64,000 nucleotides of DNA from NCBI GenBank assembly GCA_958450365.1, contig CAUEEP010000927.1, positions 1,107,001 through 1,171,000 on the forward strand, in the 5' to 3' direction. The notes under the pieces were generated by a model, which was given only the letters and a program-made list of their open reading frames with translations, was not told where the DNA came from and searched no databases. Both the position numbers and the translations under genes were made by a program. Source of the DNA: Mesorhabditis belari (Eukaryota; Nematoda; Chromadorea; Rhabditida; Rhabditidae). Positions 49,501 to 60,364 of this stretch are shown piece after piece. Within the stretch, counting starts at the first letter, position 1, and each line of letters starts with the position of its first letter.

Positions 49501-49572
49501 TTCCAGCTGTGGAGCAAGGATGTCACATATCGAGTCGAGGTACAAGAGACAAAAGAATGTTCAGCTTTGTGA
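46544..49572 (+). CDS. SEC14-like lipid-transfer protein (CRAL-TRIO plus GOLD), copy 1
   Basis: Fourteen exons: 46544-46620, 46752-46843, 46961-47022, 47124-47196, 47237-47296, 47352-47442, 47887-48016, 48079-48141, 48183-48275, 48328-48428, 48527-48605, 48682-48777, 49303-49410, 49507-49572; 396 residues. CRAL-TRIO-N: IKELRKRLEEDLKRYPEYDT, LLRWLIGWDYDI. CRAL-TRIO lipid-binding part: GGLLGYDKDGDVLYCQPL, CGMKIIMDLEGFSYSEHVY, FPEFLRKLYVVNPPTAM, VKPVLAKQTREKIEILG, QQWGGVKPAATPYGNV. GOLD domain: FRFQADKGDTIRWLFRVSSG, DVDFSIKHKE, PTFRISTEFVPEFGS, YVLLFENLHGKLWSKDVTYR. Same architecture as C. elegans ctg proteins and vertebrate SEC14L2; these carry hydrophobic lipids between membranes. Intron 5 uses a TTTAAG acceptor. 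The AATAAA overlaps the stop codon. Confidence 0.93.
48786..49290. repeat. (ATTAGAT)n AT-rich array in intron 12 of SEC14-GOLD copy 1
   Basis: About 500 bases of TATTAGATATTAGATATT with TTTGATATT and GAAATT variants. It fills almost all of the intron; the exon's acceptor follows at 49302. Confidence 0.95.
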
Positions 49573-49654
49573 ATAAATGTGATACTTTGGAAGCTTTTCA
49601 AGATACACTTTACAGAGCTTATTCAGCGATTGTTCTGATCTTTTAGACTGCAAG

Positions 49655-49800
49655 AACATGTTCAGCTTGATGGCCTTGAACTTGATGGCATTGAGCTTGA
49701 TGGCCTTGAACTTGGTGGCCTTGAACTTGGTGGCCTTGAACTTCAGCTTGATGGCCTTGAACTTGATGGTCTTGAACTTCAGCTTGATGGCCCAAGGCTT
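49655..49800. repeat. CTTGATGGCCTTGAA minisatellite between the SEC14-GOLD genes
   Basis: Units of 15 bases, GGCCTTGAACTTGATGGC, about 9 copies, open in several frames but repetitive. Confidence 0.9.
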
Positions 49801-50077
49801 GTCCCAACTTGTCTGGAAGTTAATACCAGATTTTCTTTCAAAAATCTGCAAATCAAAGTGCTTAGAAGTAAGCCTAAAGTAATTTGTGTTCATTTGATTG
49901 AGAAGATCATTGAGAAGAGATCAGAAAACGGGAGTGAAAGAGGAAATCAAAAAGTGGAGTCGCTATCAGAGAGGAGTTTTGTGTTAGATAAGGGAGCCGA
50001 ACTTCTCATTGAGAATTCCCCTGAATTCATTTGGTTTTCAGTCGCCAATTCCTTTCCTTAAAAGCTTTTCATCAAAT

Positions 50078-53033
50078 ATGGGTGTTCAATCAAAATTCGA
50101 TATTCATATTGATGATCTAAACGATAAACAAAAGGAAAAGATCAAGGAGTTGAGGTGAAAAGATTTGAAAAGTATAGCTTGTCAAGCATGGCTTGTCAAG
50201 CATAGCTTGTCAAGCATGGCTTGTCAAGCATAGCTTGTCAAGCATAGGTTGTCAAGCATAGCTTGTTTGTTAAGAACTATTGTTATTATCAAATCTAGAT
50301 AATATATATTGCCTTGGGCAGTTTTTCAAGAGATTTTCTACAATAATTTATGATTTTCCAGCTTTGAACATTCTCTAGATCGTTTTTGAAAAGTTTTAGA
50401 ATAATTTGAAAGTCAAAGCAATCAAAAGCAAAATGAAAACGGTTTGATTTTCGTCTTTAAATAGCTTTTTTATTGTAGAGATCGGTTGAGAGAAGATTTG
50501 AAACGATATCCTGAATATGACACTGATCTATCGCTTTTTCGATGGTTGGTCGGATGGGATTATGATATCGGTGAGGCTGCATCCCCATGTTCGACTTGGG
50601 CTTGGAGTTTAATGAGCTTGTCTAAATCCAAACCGAGCAAGTGCCTAAAATTAAAGGTTACAAGCTCATTAAACCCCAAGCCCAAGCCCAAGTCCTTATT
50701 AAGCATCAAGTTTAGTTTAAAAAGTCTTAAAAATGAAAATTTTTGCAAGTTAAGCATCAATTTTAGTTTTAAAATAGAAATTAAACTTTTTTTGAAATAA
50801 TTTTTAGATGCCATTGTCCCAAAAGCATCGTGGGCTCTTTCCGTTTTTGATAACCTCGGTTTCAACGATGTAAGTCCTTTAAATTTTGATTAATCTACCG
50901 TAAATACTGTAATAGTACCGCACCCCCATAATGACGATGCGGAGTGTTGTGTAGTCTAGCTTTGAACGTGTTTTTCTCGACACTGATTTATGCTACAATG
51001 CTCGTTTAAATATCAAAAAATAGCCCTGAATTTGAGCTATTTTTTGATATTTAAACGAGCATTGTAGCATAAACCAGTGTCGAGAAAAACACGTTCAAAG
51101 CTAGACTACACAACACTCCGCACCGTCATTATGGGGGTGCGGTACTATTACAGTATTTACGGTAGTTTATATTTGTTTTATAATACTTGTCATAATACTT
51201 TCATTCTATTCTTCCAGTTCCAAATCAACTCCATCGATGACATTCACCAATACGCACTAGCTAGAAGCCCTGCTGTCCCATATTTTCCCGGTTTGACCCT
51301 TTCATTAAACTTTATTGACTTTTTAGGTGGTCTTCTCGGCTATGATAAGGACGGAAATGTACTTTATTGTCAACCAATGGCTAAAGGTTAGATTTTGATT
51401 AAATTAGAAGTTAGAGAAGCTGGTTTACAAAAAGAAACCAGCTCAGCTTTTTCAGCTCATCCTAAAACTCTTATCAAAGCTGACTCAATCTCTCAAGTGC
51501 TTCGGCTAGAGTTGGCTATGATCGAAGGAGCTTTCAAACTAGTCAGGTACTCATTTTTACTATACTTTTACTAAAACAATGTAGACAATGCTGAAAATTG
51601 ATTTGCCAATAAATTTCTAGAGCGCAAGAAGCGAAAACTGGACGTAAATGCGGAATGAAGATCATTATGGATTTAGACGGTTTTTCTTACAGCGAGCACA
51701 TCCACATGCCAGCAATCACAGAATACCTCAAACTTTTATCCCTTGTACAGGTAAGAGTTCTTTACTTATTTAAATAGTATTTCCTTTACTGTTATCTAAA
51801 TAGTATTTCCTTTATTGTTATCTAAATAGTATTTCTTTTACTGTTATTTAAATAGTATTTCCTTTACTGTTATTTAAATAATATTTCCTCTACTGTTATC
51901 TAAATAGTATTTCTTTTACTATTATCTAAATAGTATTTCCTTTACTCTTTTCAATACTTCTAAAGTTTAGGCTGTATTTCCGGACTTTTTGCGAAAACTT
52001 TGGGTCGTCAACCCACCGACCACAATTGCTGTTGTAAGTTTTTTGTTGTAAGAACTTTTTTCCCTAAAAACTTTTTACCTTTTAGGTTTACAATATTGTA
52101 AAACCCGTATTGGCTAAGCAAACTCGGGAGAAGATTGAGATTCTCGGGAAAGATTGGAAAGAGATTCTTGTGACTAGCGTGAGTTGACTATTTTGTTAAG
52201 GAATTATTTCTAGATATTATATAAAGCCTTTAATTGATAGAGATTTCAGTGTGGAGCCGAGAACTTGTACCCACAATGGGGCGGAGTCAAACCAGCCGCC
52301 ACACCCTATGGAAATGTGCGGCTTGGAGGGAAAGTGCCAGAAAAAGTGATGTGAGGCTTAATTTTGGATATCTAATTAGATATACTTTAGATATACTTTA
52401 AATATAGTTATATCTAATAACCAGCACAGTATTTTGCAAAGGATTTTAGGTATTCGCCGTTAAACAATCCGTGGGATGACGAAGAGCGGATGAAGTCGAT
52501 AAACGTCTCGGCGAGAAGCAAAGCCGAGGTCGTTGTGGAAAAGAAATTAGCAACTTTTTTTAAACATTAAATACAAGTCGATAAGGGAACTTAATTTATT
52601 GATGATTGATTTTAAAACTTATACTTCTTTCAGATACGAATTCAAGCCGAAAAAGGCGAAACGATTAGGTGGTTGTTCCGAGTGAGCAGCGGTGATGTCG
52701 ACTTCTCGATTAGGCATAATGATGCAGAGGTGGGGAAATGAAATAAAAATAAATGGTTATTCAGTCTTCACAAAGCAATCTTTAGGTGTATCCAACTTTT
52801 CGGATTTCTACTGAATTTGTGCCTGAGATTGGGTCAATGATTTGCAGAGAGTCGGGCGAGTATGTGATTCTCTTTGAGAATTTGCATGGAAAAGTGGGTT
52901 TAAATAGGCTTTTAATGCCCTAGTTATAGCTGGATAATGCTTAAAATTGTACTAAGCAAATTGTACTAGTACTTCTTCTTTTCAGCTATGGAGCAAGGAC
53001 GTCAAGTACCGGGTTGAGGTTGAAGAGGCTTAG
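50078..53033 (+). CDS. SEC14-like lipid-transfer protein (CRAL-TRIO plus GOLD), copy 2
   Basis: Exons 50078-50154, 50479-50570, 50808-50869, 51218-51290, 51327-51386, 51456-51546, 51621-51750, 51971-52033, 52086-52178, 52250-52350, 52450-52528, 52634-52729, 52786-52893, 52986-53033; 390 residues. Each exon but the last has the same length as in copy 1, so a direct gene duplication. Starts MGVQSKFDIHIDDLNDKQKE; CRAL-TRIO with GGLLGYDKDGNVLYCQPM, CGMKIIMDLDGFSYSEHIHM, FPDFLRKLWVVNPPTT; GOLD with IQAEKGETIRWLFRVSSG and VYPTFRISTEFVPEIGS. It ends VEVEEA rather than VQETKECSAL. Exon 10 is nearly identical in DNA to copy 1 although other exons differ at many silent sites. Intron 3 carries a MITE family 1 copy. 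AATAAA at 53055-53060. Confidence 0.93.
50165..50275. repeat. TTGTCAAGCATAGC tandem repeat in intron 1 of copy 2
   Basis: Fourteen-base units CTTGTCAAGCATAG/GG repeated about seven times. Confidence 0.9.
50895..51165. mobile_element. MITE family 1 copy c, near-perfect palindrome
   Basis: The whole element from CTACCGTAAATACTGTAATA to TATTACAGTATTTACGGTAG folds on itself; the centre is GAGCTATTTTTTGATATTTA/its inverse. The arms are about 130 bases with few mismatches. Confidence 0.93.
51765..51950. repeat. ATCTAAATAGTATTTCCTTTACTGTT-type ~30-bp tandem repeat
   Basis: Six copies of AAATAGTATTTCCTTTACTG with spacing about 30, in intron 7 of copy 2. Confidence 0.9.
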
Positions 53034-53224
53034 ATTTCGAGTGTGCTTTTTGTAAATAAACAATTTGTAATGTAAATTTATTTACCCGTAACTTCAATAC
53101 ACATAAAATGATTTCTATTTTCGATTCAACTAGATTATGGCGCAAAATTTGCATAGAAAATGTGATCGAAAAAAAGAAAAATAACAAATACACTATAGAT
53201 TCTTGTTACTATTTTCGATTACAC

Positions 53225-53395
53225 TTTAGATTTTGTCACAAGAGACTCAATTTCACAAGAGAGACTTCACAAGAGACTAACAGTTACTAACAGTACTGAT
53301 CACAAGAGACTAACAGTTACTAACAGTACTTTCACAAGAGACTAACAGTTCCTAACAGTACTGATCACAAGAGACTAACAGTTTACTGATCATTT
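53225..53395. repeat. CACAAGAGACTAACAGTTAC tandem repeat
   Basis: About four units of CACAAGAGACTAACAGT joined by TACTAACAGTACTGAT. A related ACTAACAGTTTACTGATCAT lies at 53697-53727, so this sequence brackets the last exon of the minus-strand gene. Confidence 0.85.
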
Positions 53396-53526
53396 GTTAT
53401 CAAATAATTCAGTAAAAGAGCTTTGAACTGTCTTTTGCCTAATTTTTGACTCTCAAGTGTAAAAATATGCAAATTTGATGCCAAATTGCAAAATATGATC
53501 GAAAAAAGTAACAAGTACCTATAAAA

Positions 53527-56500
53527 TTATGTCTTGAAATATTTTGAGAAGCTGCTTCTTTGCAGAGATTCCTTGACGATCAACATCGGATTGTGAAGGC
53601 TCATTGATCTCTTTGATGGAGGAAAAGCTTCTTGTCTGAAAGATAACCATTCAATGATTCAATGAGCTAACCATTCAATGATTAAAAACAGTAATACTAA
53701 CAAGTAATACTAACAGTTTACTGATCATTTATTATCAAATGATTCAGTAAAAGAGCTTGAACCGTTTTTCCCTGACCTGGCCAAGACGACCTGGCCTTGA
53801 ACCGTCTTTTCCCTGACCTGGCCAAGACAGCCTGGCCTTGAACCGTCTTTTCCCTGGCCTGGCCAAGACGGCCTGGCCTTGAACCGTCTTTTCCCTGACC
53901 TGGCCAAGACAGCCTGGCCTTGAACCGTCTTTTCCCTGACCTGGCCAAGACGGCCTGGCCTTGAACCGTCTTTTCCCTGGCCTGGCCTTGAACCGTCTTT
54001 TCCCTGACCTGGCCAAGACGGCCTGGCCCTGAACCGTCTTTTCCCTGCCCTGGCCTTGAACCGTTTTTTCCCTGACCTGGCCAAGACGGCCTGGCCCTGA
54101 ACCGTCTTTTCCCTGGCCTGGCCTTGAACCGTCTTTTCCCTGACCTAGCTGGGTACAAGTGCTATATCTAAGCAAATTTAATTAATATTTCTTTATCTCT
54201 AGACACCAGAATCTTTATCTGAGGAATATTAAGTACTATATTTTATTATATATAGATAATCTAAGTCTCTTTATATTGTTTACCTTGAGTACAGTGGTGG
54301 AGGTGATTGAGTTTGACTTCTTGTTGCAGCTCTCCCTTGTGAAAAACTTAACGAAGCCCATGGAGTTGTTAACTTCATCTAAACTTTTATTTTATTTAAA
54401 AAAAATAACTGTTTTTTTACCTGGATTCCAAAAATTAATGCAACGAGAAAGATGATGGAAACGCCGATGAAACCGAAAGCTGGCAATTGAAAGTACCACG
54501 CGTAGCTGTCCACATACTTTTGTATCATCGTTCCGAAGAAGGAACCAATCTGAATTTGAAACTGTTTCAATTATTTCATCTATTGTTTAAGTGACCATAT
54601 CAGCGATTGTCTTCACTATGTCGAGTATAAGATTGCCGGAGACGCGAAACACATTGTAGTACCAGATTGAAGTGTTTGCATAGTATTCCCGACAAGAATC
54701 CGTTTCCCAAAAAAAGCTAAAGAAAAGAACAGTATTCTTTAGAAGAAAAAAGCTGTAGTCTTATCAAACCTGCATGAAATTGGGGGTCCTCGCTGTTTTT
54801 TGAAATCGGAAAGATTTCGGTGGCGAGTCAACATGTGAAAGAGTTCGCAAAGGATCGAACTGAAAAAAGAATTGGCTTTAAATAAAAAGTGGTGATAAAT
54901 GGGGATTCTGTTGAACCTTTTTTGCTCTTGAAAATTCATTTTTCTTTAACGGGGAAAGGGATTTCGATTGAAAAGCCAAAATTTGACTTTAGAAACTTTA
55001 GAAATCGTTGTTTTCTCTGTAATGAAGCATTAATTCTTTAATTTTAACTCTAAATTTTAATTAGTAACGGTAGAATTCCAACAAGTTTAGAAATCCGAAG
55101 CTTGTTTGTTTTATTTATTTCATTTCAACTATGTTAAGTCAAAACTTGACTTAACGACTTGACTTTTTCTGAGAAAATCTCTCAAGAGCTTTCGAATGGA
55201 CCAAAGCACAAGCAAAATGCTAAATGGGGATTCCGTTGAACCTTTTTTGCTCTTTCAAATTCATTTTTCTTTAACGGGGAAAGGGATTTCGATTGAAAAG
55301 CCAAAATCTGACTTTAGAAACTTTAGAAATCGTTGTTTTCTTTGTAGCTTGGTTAATTTTTTTAATTTTAACTCTAAATTTTAATTAGTGACGGTAGAAT
55401 TCCAACAAGAAATCCGAATTGTAGAAATCCGAAGCTTTCTTCTGTCTTAATTTATGTCATTTCAACTATGTTAAGTCAAAACTTGACTTAACGACTTGAC
55501 TTTTTCTGAGGAAATTCTAGGTTGGCGCTTTAAACCGTGGTAAAACAACTGTTCTAATTTGTAGATAGAAAAGAAAGCGCTCAATTTCATCCATGAGAAA
55601 ATAGAAAATAGAAAAGTGACAAACTATCACACGCAAAACGCTTATAACTTGCTTCAAATCTGCTGAATTGATATGATCTATAGCTCAAAAAATAGAGAAT
55701 CTCAAGAGCTTTCAACTGGATCAAAGCACACCCAAAAATCATAATGCTAAAGAAAGTTACAGTGGTTGTAGTTCTGACTCGAAAGAGACCGTACTCTCGC
55801 GCAGTCGAAGTGATCGAGTTAGGCTACAACCACTGTAACTTTCTTCGGCATTAATATTTTTGGGCGTGCTTTGGTCCATTCAAAGTTTTTGAGATTCTCT
55901 ATTTTTTGTGAGCTATAGATCATGTAAATTCAGCAGAATTGAAGCAAATTATAAGCGTTTGTAGTTTACGTTTGTAGTTTACGTTTGTAGTTTGTAGTTT
56001 GCAGTGCCTATGTCTAGTGTGACGGTGCTTAATATTGCATAATATTGCTTAATATTGCTCAATAGTGCAGAAATACGTAAAAAGAATGAAATTGTGCGTT
56101 TTCCTGCAAATTAGAAAGAGAATTAGAAGACAAATCTTTTATAAACTTTCTTTTAGACGGTAGTTTTACCAAACTTTAAAGCCGCAACCCAGAATTTTCT
56201 CGAAAAAAGGTCGCAACTAAAACTTGATCAAGTTAAATTAGCATTTTAGCGTATGCCAAGTAAATCATAATCACCAAAAACTCACAATAATATCAGAAAC
56301 GCTCCAGAGACAGTAATATTTGGATATCTAGGCATCCATAGTGTCAGAACTGCGGCCACAAACGAATACAATGCGACACTGACCACAATCCAATGAACGA
56401 TAAAGAATATGAAAGAGATTAAATCGATTAAGTGAATACTCCATAAGTATAACCATATCGATAAAATAATAGAAGAAACGATTGATAGAAATAAATATTT

Positions 56501-56602
56501 CTCGAATTTTCGCTGGTGAAAACGTTCGAATAAAGTTTGTGTGCGCATTTGGCGGGAAAAGAGCGATTCGAGGGATTTGGTCAACTGGTGAAAAGACGGC
56601 AT
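53527..56602 (-). CDS. Multi-pass membrane protein, weakly CLCC1-like
   Basis: Six exons (minus): 56286-56602, 54770-54859, 54596-54716, 54421-54549, 54284-54378, 53527-53635; 286 residues, phases agree. Membrane segments: about 37-57 (LFLSIVSSIILSIWLYLW) and 58-82 (LIDLISFIFFIVHW), about 93-115, and near 210 (AFGFIGVSIIFLVALIFG). Between them is WETDSCREYYANTSIWYY. The spacing of DxCxxYY, an amphipathic stretch and a final LP-hydrophobic segment resembles the C-terminal part of CLCC1 (ER chloride channel CLIC-like), but identity is low and I consider the family only suggested. The tail is Ser/Pro-rich and basic (QTQSPPPLYSR). The model's second exon is supported by phase alone. Confidence 0.65.
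53757..54150. repeat. 41-bp GC-rich minisatellite in a membrane-protein intron
   Basis: Unit CCTTGAACCGTCTTTTCCCT followed by GACCTGGCCAAGACGGCCTGG, with shortened 24-base units near 53980-54110. Since 41 is not a multiple of three and contains no stop on the minus strand, three long overlapping repeat ORFs arise; none is a gene. Confidence 0.93.
54895..55515. repeat. ~300-bp tandem duplication in intron 1 of the membrane-protein gene
   Basis: The two copies (about 54895-55170 and 55215-55515) share TTTCTTTAACGGGGAAAGGG, TTTAGAAATCGTTGTTTTCT and TTAAGTCAAAACTTGACTTA, the last itself palindromic. Confidence 0.88.
55665..55970. mobile_element. Fold-back element
   Basis: Left arm contains AAAGTTACAGTGGTTGTAG and TCAAGAGCTTTCAACTGGAT; right arm the inverses (CTACAACCACTGTAACTTTC, CCATTCAAAGTTTTTGAGAT). 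The arms are about 110 bases around a loop of about 50 bases. Confidence 0.8.
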
Positions 56603-56721
56603 ATCGATCGATTTCTGTGATAAGTTGTACGTTGGAGTGAATCGTTGTGAGAAGAAATGGTAAGATTGAAGAAATAAATCGTGTGCAGCTCAGGAGTTGT
56701 GCTAGTTCTGAAGAATTTGGT

Positions 56722-56940
56722 TACCGTATTTTCTCTAATAGTAGTGCACCCTGAGCGCCGTCTAAATTGGTTGAAATCTAGAAAGCCGCTTATCAGAACC
56801 TATCGATGTGGGGTCGGAAAATGTAGCTGACGATGAGATCTTGACGATGATTAGAGTCTTGAGCTTCTGTGAAAGCTTAGAAACTGTAAAATGGTGATCA
56901 ACTCGGCTTGCCGGGGTGCACTACTATTAGAGAGAATACG
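56722..56940. mobile_element. MITE family 3 copy, reverse to the 39.4-kb pair
   Basis: TACCGTATTTTCTCTAATAG on the left; CTACTATTAGAGAGAATACG on the right; the inner CCGCTTATCAGAACCTATCG matches the other copies in reverse. A damaged relative lies at about 57165-57270 (GGTTTCCAAGCTTT and ACTACTATTAGAGAAAATA). Confidence 0.88.
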
Positions 56941-57791
56941 TCATTTGAAACACAAGAGTAAAGAAACGGAGAAAAATTTTGGTGCGTCGGATACAACGGA
57001 TAATTAAGCACCCGCTCTTTTTTTCTCACAAACAATGAAAAGCTTTGGTTTATTTGTAACCAAATAAATGGTAAGCATTTCATGATCAATTTGGCTTTAG
57101 GAGAGTTTTAAGCAATACTTTTGATAAACAAAATCTGCAAAAGCTTCTGCAAAAGCTTGGAAACCGTAAAATAGTGCAAAAGCTTGGAAACCAACTCAGC
57201 TTGCCGGATTGGTGACTATTTTATGGTTTCCAAGCTTTTAAAAAAAGACTACTATTAGAGAAAATAATATGAATCAATTGATAATCATAATTTTGAATTT
57301 TTTGCAAAAAAAGAACAGATTTGAGTCTTTTTTTTTGAATAAATCTGTGTTGAACTTTAGAAATTTGCCAATTTAACAGAAAGCAGACAAATTTTTGCAC
57401 TAAAAACCGTTTTTCAGTTAGTCCAGAAGCTGAGAAAGATCCAAAATTGGATTACTTGATTTTCAATACAATTTGAGGCAAAAATATTGTTAGCTGAGTT
57501 AGCAGTTGACTCAAAAGCTCCTTTAAAGCTCCTTTATAGTTCCTATTTAGTTCCTTTAAAGCTCATTTAAAGCTCCTTTATAGTTTCTTTATAGTTCCTT
57601 GAGGTAAAAAATATTGTTAGCTGGAGCTTTTGGAGCTTTTGAGGCAAAAACTAACAATATTGTTAGCTTTTGAGGCAATTTGAGGCAAAAATATTGTTAG
57701 CTGAGTTAGCAGTTGATCAAAAACAAGATCAAGATCAAGATCACTTGTCCAATCAGTCAATATAATCAAAATTTCTATCGCTAACTTGTTG
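56941..57791. other. Repeat-rich intergenic DNA
   Basis: Contains short repeats of GCTCCTTTAAAGCTCC and GAGGCAAAAATATTGTTAGCT (57475-57720). No gene seen. Confidence 0.5.
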
Positions 57792-58740
57792 CAGAATCTT
57801 ATTATTGAAATGAGTCAGCGATTAGGGTCAATTTCCATTTTTTTTCAAGCGATTAGCACCATTTTCAATCATTTTGAGCAGCTTAAGGACACGTCAGTGA
57901 AAAGGGAGAGATTTCTCTGTTGAAATCTTAAGTAAAAAAATGTTTTTCGAGATAAAAACTGAGACTTTGCTGAAAATTTGATGATGAAATGAGAAATTTT
58001 GGCGAACTTTCGCAATATTTCGCAAGAAAATTCTTGTAATTTGAAAGCATTTAGCGCTTTAAGCTCTTCAACTAACTTTACCGTTAACAGCAATCAAGCC
58101 AGGTGTTCTCTGTGCGCGCGTAATCGTTTTCCATCCGGCACTTTCCATCTGAGCATTATTTTAAGTCAATTAGGCTTACGCATCTGGTTCTTTCCCAAAG
58201 CCTGTGACGTTCTCTGTGCAGCAGCGTAATCGCACGCTTTCTGGCACTGGCCCACTGCAGAATCCTATCATTGAAATGAGTCAGCGATTAGGGTCAATTT
58301 TCACTTTTTTTTCAAGCGATTAGCATCATTTTGAATCATTTTGAGCAGCTTAAGGACACGTGAAAAGGACAGTGAAAAGGAAGAGATTTCTCTGTTGAAA
58401 TCTTAAGTAAAAAATGTTTTTCGAGATAAAAAATGAGATTTTGCTGAAAATTTGATAATGAAATGAGAACTTTCGCAATAGTTCGCAAGAAAATTCTTGA
58501 AATTTGAAAGCATTTAGCGACTTTAAGCTCTTCAACTAACTTTACTGTTAACATTTTCAATAACCAATCAATAGTCCTCATCTCGCAATCAAGCCAGGTG
58601 TTCTCTGTGCCCGCGTAATCGTTTTCCATCTGGCACTTTCCATCTGAGCATTATTTGAAGTCAATTAGGCCTACGCATATGGTTCTTTCCCAGCCTCTGA
58701 CGTTATCTGTGCATCTGCGTAATCGCGCGCTTTCTGGCAC
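57792..58740. repeat. ~465-bp tandem duplication, two copies
   Basis: Copies at about 57792-58255 and 58256-58740 share ATGAGTCAGCGATTAGGGTC, GAGATTTCTCTGTTGAAATC, CAAGCCAGGTGTTCTCTGTG and GCGTAATCG. Neither encodes a recognisable protein. Confidence 0.88.
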
Positions 58741-59762
58741 ACGGCCTTTCCTTATACCTTTCCATTTCCTCGTTGGAATCAGCTTTGCGCAGAGGCGATA
58801 ACGTGACCAATGAGGCTTAGCCGAGGTGCGTTTATTGCTGGTTGAAAACTGATACCAATTACCCGTCGCTTTCTGCCCTGAAATATGGGTGTTAGCGCAA
58901 TTTTTGGAAGGCCCTCGGGGCCAAAATGACTTGAATAAGAAAGATTGCAATCAATGGCAAGGACACTCAGGTACCCAAATCCGTTTTATTCTTATCTTTC
59001 AAGACTTATTTTCATCAAAATCACCATGAACCATTTCTATGCTAGCCTAAAAACAATATTCTTGCCAAAGCCAATTTGTGAGCTTGTGAATGGACATTAA
59101 TGCACAGTTTTACAGAAATTTGAGAAAAATTCATTGGACTTGCTTGAATGTGTGCAAAATTGCAATGAATTACTTGCTGCTTTCATATAATAAACTTTTT
59201 ATATATATGCTTTATTCAGTTGAATAGCGATAAGACAAAATGACAATAATTACCCGGGACACCACTCAAAACACACCCAAAAGATAAATGGATACCTTTT
59301 GCACAGAAATTTCTAGATTTCTGTTCTTAGCTTTAAGATCTACATACCCTTGGATTTCATTTTGTTTAGCTTTTCGTTTTCCCGATATTCTCTTGTATCT
59401 TGATGTGTGATTTCATTGATTGATAGAATTCTAGCAAAATACTACCATTGAACAATTGCATTTTATTGAAATATTGCATCTACCCGAATTTCTCTAAACT
59501 TTTTATTCAGCATCAACACCAAAAAAAGAAATTATGTATCGAAAATGCGCTTTGATTGACAAAATTTGAGAATATTATTGTGTAAAATGGTGGGTTTTTT
59601 TTGAGAAAGACTAGATCAAATCGAAAAAGGAAATAAGAAAAAGAAAAAAAATGATCAAATTATATTGTCACCGTGAATTTCATAAAGCGCTGAGATTGAG
59701 CAAAATGAGACCACAAATGGACCTAGTTTATAGAACGATTATGGAAAACAAAAAAAGAAATA
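58741..59762. other. Intergenic, nothing recognised
   Basis: No exon, tRNA or clear repeat was identified apart from AT-rich simple sequence. Confidence 0.45.
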
Positions 59763-59834
59763 GGTCCTGGCCGGGATCGAACCGGCGACCTTGCCCGTGT
59801 GAAGGGCACGTGATAACCACTACACCACAGGACC
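59763..59834 (-). tRNA. tRNA-Val (anticodon CAC)
   Basis: Complete cloverleaf on the minus strand: acceptor GGTCCTG/CAGGACC, D arm with TAGTGGTTA, anticodon stem TGCCC/GGGCA with loop TTCACAC (anticodon CAC), T arm GCCGG-TTCGATC-CCGGC. A T-run terminator follows. No intron. Confidence 0.95.
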
Positions 59835-60073
59835 GATTGAAAGCGACCCGAAAGAGGCCATCTTAAAGGGACGTAACTGCATAGAAAATCATTTAGTCAA
59901 AAGCGTTCTTTGAATTAAATTTCCTTTTGAATAGCTGAATATCTTTATGTGAAATAAAGAATCCAAAAAAGTCTCTATATAATTTAGCCCCTTTAAAACG
60001 AAATGGAAATGACAGATCATGACTTAAAGTTTCTCTTCAACAAAACAAAAACATTCAAAACAAAAAGCAACTA

Positions 60074-60145
60074 GGTCCTGGCCGGGATCGAACCGGCGAC
60101 CTTGCCCGTGTGAAGGGCACGTGATAACCACTACACCACAGGACC
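60074..60145 (-). tRNA. tRNA-Val (anticodon CAC), second copy
   Basis: Identical 72-base sequence to the copy 240 bases away; flanks share ACCCGAAAGAGGCCA, so a local duplication that includes some flanking DNA. Confidence 0.95.
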
Positions 60146-60364
60146 AATGAAACAACACCCGAAAGAGGCCACCCTGACACAAGGAAAGGGGGAAAAAAGA
60201 TGAGAGAAAGATAGGGAAAGATAGGGAAAAGATTTTGCGTCGAAAAGTGGCGCTACCCGTGATGGTTGTAAAATTCGATTTTCTTATCGAATGAGTATTT
60301 TAGAAAACGGAATTTGATCAAAGTTTAGCACGAATTTTAGATAAGCAAATTGAATTCAAAGATT